Below are positions 40,899 through 44,128 of a stretch of DNA of 44,128 nt, one piece after another (the first letter of the stretch is position 1; every line of letters begins with the position of its first letter). Source of the DNA: Polaromonas sp. (lineage in GTDB: Bacteria > Pseudomonadota > Gammaproteobacteria > Burkholderiales > Burkholderiaceae_C); contig PNML01000018.1 in NCBI GenBank assembly GCA_013823635.1, positions 1 to 44,128 of the forward strand, read 5' to 3'. A program made the translations under genes and the position numbers. The notes below the pieces were generated by a model. That model saw only the letters and a program-made list of their open reading frames with translations, did no database searches and was not told the origin of the DNA.

Positions 40899-41015
40899 GC
40901 TGGTTTCTCCTGCTGCTTGTTCGGGTTGGATGTTGGCTGACTGGATGACCTTGCCCCAGCGCCCGTTTTCGGGCCGGATGAATTCGGCAAACGGGGCGGG
41001 TGTGGCGCTACCGGA
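40899..41015 (-). pseudogene. Remnant of a Bug-receptor gene between dmpH and dmpI
   Basis: The 39 codons preceding dmpI translate to SGSATPAPFAEFIRPENGRW, then GKVIQSANIQPEQ and AAGETS. The part FAEFIRPENGRWGKVIQSANI matches the usual C-terminal pattern of Bug receptors (F-x-x-F-I/A-x-x-E-x-x-R/K-W-x-x-V-I-x-x-A-N/K-I; compare DLAKRGAMETAKWAKAIQDAKIE of the intact receptor at 34143-35138). No start codon, signal peptide or body of the gene is left, and the native stop is gone. A Bug gene probably once lay between dmpH and dmpI and was deleted. Confidence 0.6.
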
Positions 41016-41017
41016 CT

Positions 41018-41806
41018 TCAGACGAAGCGGATGCTGGTGCTGCCCATGCCCTGCACGCGCAAAGTCACGTTGTCACCTGCCTGCACGGCCACGGCTTCGG
41101 TGATGCCGCCCGACAGAATCAGCGTGCCCGCCGGGATGCATTCACCGCGCTCGGCCAGGTGGTTGGCCAGCATGGCAATGGCGGCAGCGGGGTGGCCCAG
41201 CACGGCGGCACCTGCGCCAAAAGCAACGGCCTGGCCGTTCTTCTCCATCACGATGCCGACGGTGCGCAAATCGACACCTTCGACTGCCATGGGCTGGCCA
41301 CCCACCACAAAACGAGCGGCCGACGTGTTGTCGGCCACCACGCTTTTCAGGTCGAACTTGAAGTCGCGGTAGCGGCTGTCGATCACTTCAATGCCCGGCA
41401 TCACAAAGTCGGTGGCGGCCAGCACGGCGCCAATGTGACAGCCGGGGCCGCGCAGCTCGGTTTTGGTGACGAAGGCAATTTCAGGCTCGACCTTGGGGTG
41501 AATCAGCTCACTCACCCGGCATTCGCCGCCGTCTGGCACGGCACAGTCGTCGGTCATGAAGCCGAACACGGGGGTGGTGACCCCCATCTGCTTCATCTTG
41601 GCGTGGGAGGTGAGGCCCGCCTTCAGTCCGATGACGCGCGCGCCACGCGCCACCTTGCGGCGGCGGATGTCGTCCTGAATGGCATAGGCATCGTCCCAGT
41701 CCATGTCGGGGTGGTCGTCGGTGATTTTGGTGGTGTCTTGCTGCTGCAGCTGGCAGTTTTCCAGGCGCTCGGCCAAGGCTGCGATGGTGGTGGTGTCGAG
41801 TTTCAT
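41018..41806 (-). CDS. dmpH: 4-oxalocrotonate decarboxylase
   Basis: Decarboxylates 4-oxalocrotonate to 2-oxopent-4-enoate (2-hydroxypenta-2,4-dienoate), forming a complex with the hydratase DmpE in characterised systems. The 262-residue protein has the hydratase/decarboxylase family segments [75 protein letters not shown] and [22 protein letters not shown]. The EPEIAF metal ligands are present. It is closely related to the partial dmpE at the right edge (VMEKNG / VLEKNG, LSGG / LSGA blocks). Its ATG overlaps the dmpG stop by four bases (ATGA). It is followed by the receptor remnant. Confidence 0.93.
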   Translation of the reverse strand: MKLDTTTIAALAERLENCQLQQQDTTKITDDHPDMDWDDAYAIQDDIRRRKVARGARVIGLKAGLTSHAKMKQMGVTTPVFGFMTDDCAVPDGGECRVSELIHPKVEPEIAFVTKTELRGPGCHIGAVLAATDFVMPGIEVIDSRYRDFKFDLKSVVADNTSAARFVVGGQPMAVEGVDLRTVGIVMEKNGQAVAFGAGAAVLGHPAAAIAMLANHLAERGECIPAGTLILSGGITEAVAVQAGDNVTLRVQGMGSTSIRFV

Positions 41807-42846
41807 GCGGCTACCTTGGTGGAGTTTTGGCGTTCACGCGCCAGGGTCATGGCGGTGTCTTCGATCATGTCTTCCTGCCCGCCGACCATGCCGCGGCGGC
41901 CCATCTCGACCAGGATGTCTCGGGCGGCCACGCCGTACTTCTGCTCGGCACGTTTGGCAAACAGCAGGAACGAGCCGTACACCCCCGCGTAACCCAAGGT
42001 CAGCGCATCGCGGTCGATGCGGATGGGAAAGTCCATGATGGGCACCACCAGGTCTTCGGCCACGTCCTGGATCTTGTACACATCCACGCCGGTCTGAATG
42101 CCCATCAGGTCACACACCGCCACCAACACCTCCATCGGGGTGTTGCCTGCGCCAGCTCCCAGGCCAGCGGCAGCGGCATCGATGCGATTCGCGCCCACTT
42201 CAATCGCAGCCAAACTGTTGGCCACACCCATGGCCAGGTTGTGGTGGCCATGAAAGCCCAACTCGGTTTCAGGCTTCAGCGCTTCGCGCACCGCACCCAG
42301 GCGTGCCTTGACCGTTTCGGGCAGCAAGTGGCCTGCCGAGTCGGTGATGTAGATGCAGTTGGCGCCGTAGCTTTCCATGAGCTTGGCCTGCTTCACCAGC
42401 CCCTCGGGGCTGTTCATGTGCGCCATCATCAGAAAACCCACGGTGTCCATGCCCAGTGTCCGTGCTTTGTTGATGTGCTGCTCGGACACATCGGCCTCGG
42501 TGCAGTGGGTGGCCACGCGGATGGTGTTGACACCCAGGTCCTTGGCCATCAGCAGGTGATCAACGGTGCCGATGCCGGGCAGCAGCAGCGCCGAGACTTT
42601 GGCTTGCTTCATCAGCGGGATGACCGCGCCCAGGTACTGCTCATCGGTGTGCGCGGGAAATCCGTAATTGACCGAACTGCCGCCCAGGCCGTCGCCGTGG
42701 GTGACTTCGATCAGGGGAATGCCCGCAGCGTCCAGCCCGCAGGCGATGCTCTTCATCTGGTCCAGCGTCATCAGGTGGCGCTTGGGGTGCATGCCGTCCC
42801 GCAGGGTCATGTCGTGCAGGGTGATGGTTTGGCCTTGTGAGTTCAT
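41803..42846 (-). CDS. dmpG: 4-hydroxy-2-oxovalerate aldolase
   Basis: Splits 4-hydroxy-2-oxopentanoate into pyruvate and acetaldehyde, and channels the acetaldehyde to DmpF. The 347-residue enzyme has the active-site TLRDGMH (Arg16, Asp17, His20), [16 protein letters not shown], the metal-binding HGHHNLAMG and [18 protein letters not shown]. The C-terminal domain that contacts DmpF is complete. I chose the ATG at 42846 ([18 protein letters not shown]). Gap to dmpF is 19 bases; its stop overlaps dmpH. Confidence 0.95.
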   Translation of the reverse strand: MNSQGQTITLHDMTLRDGMHPKRHLMTLDQMKSIACGLDAAGIPLIEVTHGDGLGGSSVNYGFPAHTDEQYLGAVIPLMKQAKVSALLLPGIGTVDHLLMAKDLGVNTIRVATHCTEADVSEQHINKARTLGMDTVGFLMMAHMNSPEGLVKQAKLMESYGANCIYITDSAGHLLPETVKARLGAVREALKPETELGFHGHHNLAMGVANSLAAIEVGANRIDAAAAGLGAGAGNTPMEVLVAVCDLMGIQTGVDVYKIQDVAEDLVVPIMDFPIRIDRDALTLGYAGVYGSFLLFAKRAEQKYGVAARDILVEMGRRGMVGGQEDMIEDTAMTLARERQNSTKVAA

Positions 42847-42865
42847 GGTGTTTCTCGGGTGGAAT

Positions 42866-43801
42866 TCAGGCAAAGGCCGGGGCAGCCGACGCAGCGGTGG
42901 CCTTGAGCGTGAGCCGACCGGCGATGATTTCTTCGGCGAACAACTCGGCCGTGCGGGCGGCGGCGGCGGTCATGATGTCGAGGTTGCCGGCGTACTTGGG
43001 CAGGTAATCGCCCAGGCCTTCGACCTCCATGAACACCGAGACGCGGTTGCCGTCGAACACCGGGCCGTTGACCAGGCGGTAGCCAGGCACGTACTTCTGC
43101 ACCTCGGCCAGCATCTGGTGGATGGAGGCGGTGATTTTTTCCTGGTCGGGCGTGGTTTCGGTCAGGCAATGCACGGTGTCGCGCATGATCAGCGGCGGCT
43201 CGGCCGGGTTGATGATGATGATGGCCTTGCCCTGCTTGGCACCGCCCACTTGTTCGACGGCGCCCGAGGTGGTGCGGGTGAACTCATCGATGTTTTTGCG
43301 CGTGCCCGGCCCCACCGAGCGACTGGACACGGTGGCCACGATCTCGCCATAAGCCACGGGCTGCACGCGGCTGACGGCCGCCACCATGGGGATGGTGGCC
43401 TGGCCGCCACAGGTCACCATGTTGACGTTCATCTCGCCCTTGCCCAGGTGTTCCATCAGGTTCACCGGGGGCACGCAAAACGGGCCGATGGCCGCTGGCG
43501 TGAGGTCGATCATCATCACGCCCAGCTCATTGAGCTTGCGCGAGTTTTCGGCGTGCACATAGGCGCTGGTGGCGTCGAAGGCAATTTGTACACCGTCGGC
43601 CAGCACATGGGGCAGCAGGCCGTCCACGCCCTCGGCGGTGGTCTTGATGCCCATCTCGCGGGCGCGTTTCAGGCCGTCGGATTCGGGGTCAATGCCCACC
43701 ATCCAGACCGGCTCCAGCACCGGGCTGCGTTGCAGTTTGGCCAACAGGTCGGTGCCGATGTTGCCGGGCCCGATCAGGGCGCATTTGATTTTGGAGGTCA
43801 T
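42866..43801 (-). CDS. dmpF: Acetaldehyde dehydrogenase (acylating)
   Basis: Oxidises acetaldehyde with NAD+ and CoA to acetyl-CoA. The 311-residue protein carries the nucleotide motif GPGNIG at 11-16, [15 protein letters not shown], the catalytic Cys131 in [29 protein letters not shown] and [15 protein letters not shown]. Length and motifs fit the DmpF/MhpF family, which forms the bifunctional aldolase-dehydrogenase complex with DmpG. The ATG at 43801 is 21 bases from the dmpE stop. The C-terminus is rich in Ala ([11 protein letters not shown]), a common variable tail. Confidence 0.95.
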   Translation of the reverse strand: MTSKIKCALIGPGNIGTDLLAKLQRSPVLEPVWMVGIDPESDGLKRAREMGIKTTAEGVDGLLPHVLADGVQIAFDATSAYVHAENSRKLNELGVMMIDLTPAAIGPFCVPPVNLMEHLGKGEMNVNMVTCGGQATIPMVAAVSRVQPVAYGEIVATVSSRSVGPGTRKNIDEFTRTTSGAVEQVGGAKQGKAIIIINPAEPPLIMRDTVHCLTETTPDQEKITASIHQMLAEVQKYVPGYRLVNGPVFDGNRVSVFMEVEGLGDYLPKYAGNLDIMTAAAARTAELFAEEIIAGRLTLKATAASAAPAFA

Positions 43802-43822
43802 GGGTGTGGTTCTTGAAAAAGG

Positions 43823-44128
43823 TCAGTGAAAACGCACCGAGCAGCTGCCCAGTCCACCGATGGACACGCGGAAGTTGTCGCCCGCCTTGGCCGGTGACAT
43901 GGCCGCCAGCGCGCCCGACAAAATGACTTCGCCGGCCTTCAGACCAATGCCCAGCCGCCCCAGCGTGTTGGCCAGCCAGGCCACCGCATTCACCGGCGAG
44001 CCCAGGGCGGCGGCACCCGCACCGGTGCCGATGATTTCGCCGTTCTTCTCCAGCACCATGCCGCAGGTGGAGAGGTCGATGCGGCGCGGGTCCACCGCGC
44101 AGTCGCCCAGCACGAACACACCGCAGGA
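43823..44128 (-). CDS. dmpE: 2-oxopent-4-enoate hydratase, C-terminal part (5' end outside window)
   Basis: The last 101 codons of a hydratase that adds water to 2-hydroxypenta-2,4-dienoate to give 4-hydroxy-2-oxovalerate. Visible segments are CGVFVLGDCAVDPRRIDLST, CGMVLEKNGEIIGTGAGAAALGSPVNAVAWLANTLG, LKAGEVILSGALAAMSPAKAGD and the end IGGLGSCSVRFH. It is the paralogue of dmpH and could be confused with it, but its position upstream of dmpF and the order E-F-G-H-I fit dmpE. The gene continues beyond the right edge, where the ring-cleavage part of the operon is expected. Confidence 0.9.
   Translation of the reverse strand, partial: SCGVFVLGDCAVDPRRIDLSTCGMVLEKNGEIIGTGAGAAALGSPVNAVAWLANTLGRLGIGLKAGEVILSGALAAMSPAKAGDNFRVSIGGLGSCSVRFH

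Overview
The window is a 44 kb, GC-rich, tightly packed chromosomal stretch from a betaproteobacterium, most likely a Comamonadaceae member (Rhodoferax/Hydrogenophaga/Acidovorax-like). This rests on the mltG-tmk-holB-pilZ-tatD gene order, several Bug-type (tripartite tricarboxylate) solute-receptor sequences, a dmp-type meta-cleavage operon, and a short dispersed repeat centred on AGCGCTT that I associate with this family. I could run no database search, so the taxon is inferred. I saw no tRNA, rRNA, CRISPR array, insertion sequence or prophage.

Layout. 1-374: 5' end of rpsF (leaving the window at the left edge) with a leader hairpin and a good -10 box. 375-5286 (minus): operon mltG-tmk-holB-pilZ-tatD-ankyrin protein, joined mostly by 4-base ATGA/GTGA overlaps. 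5376-7313 (plus): ygfZ and an NRDE protein, convergent with a minus group of CYTH protein, a thioesterase-acetyltransferase fusion and a membrane diguanylate cyclase. 10684-14176: esterase, iron-dependent alcohol dehydrogenase, Bcr/CflA exporter. 14265-19593 (minus): patatin-like lipase, two tandem HDOD proteins, Tex. 19795-21102 (plus): PAS-PAS-GGDEF. 21126-26003 (minus): two SDRs, GNAT, a GST with an extra C-terminal domain, a CurA-like reductase and a PaaI-like thioesterase. 26168-28846 (plus): PAS-GGDEF-EAL. 28881-31857 (minus): acyl-CoA dehydrogenase and an AraC regulator, divergent from two GSTs and a HAD dehalogenase (31944-34080). 34143-36928 (minus): AtuA, its small partner and a Bug receptor. 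37259-40673: nitroreductase, YebC-like factor, Cache-HAMP-GGDEF. 40707-44128 (minus): the lower meta-cleavage operon dmpE(partial)-F-G-H-I.

Functional themes. (1) Cyclic-di-GMP and signalling: four GGDEF/EAL proteins with different sensor modules, two HDOD proteins and PilZ. The GGDEF domain of the GGDEF-EAL protein looks degenerate while its EAL residues are intact, so it is probably a phosphodiesterase. (2) Carbon use and detoxification: dmpEFGHI converts 2-oxopent-4-enoate/4-oxalocrotonate to pyruvate and acetyl-CoA; around it lie acyl-CoA, AtuA, GST, dehalogenase and reductase genes. (3) Housekeeping: replication (holB, tmk), cell wall (mltG), translation (rpsF, YebC-like).

Most unusual features. 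Six copies of a roughly 50-57 bp dispersed repeat occur. Three lie within 2-26 bases upstream of start codons, always in the same orientation. Three lie inside reading frames (tex, a GST, an acyl-CoA dehydrogenase), where they are translated as short peptide inserts. Between dmpH and dmpI a 117-base open stretch encodes what looks like the C-terminus of a deleted Bug receptor, in frame with dmpI. An 11-base C run lies in the first codons of tmk. A DnaA-box-like sequence sits within two interlocking inverted repeats just beyond yebC.
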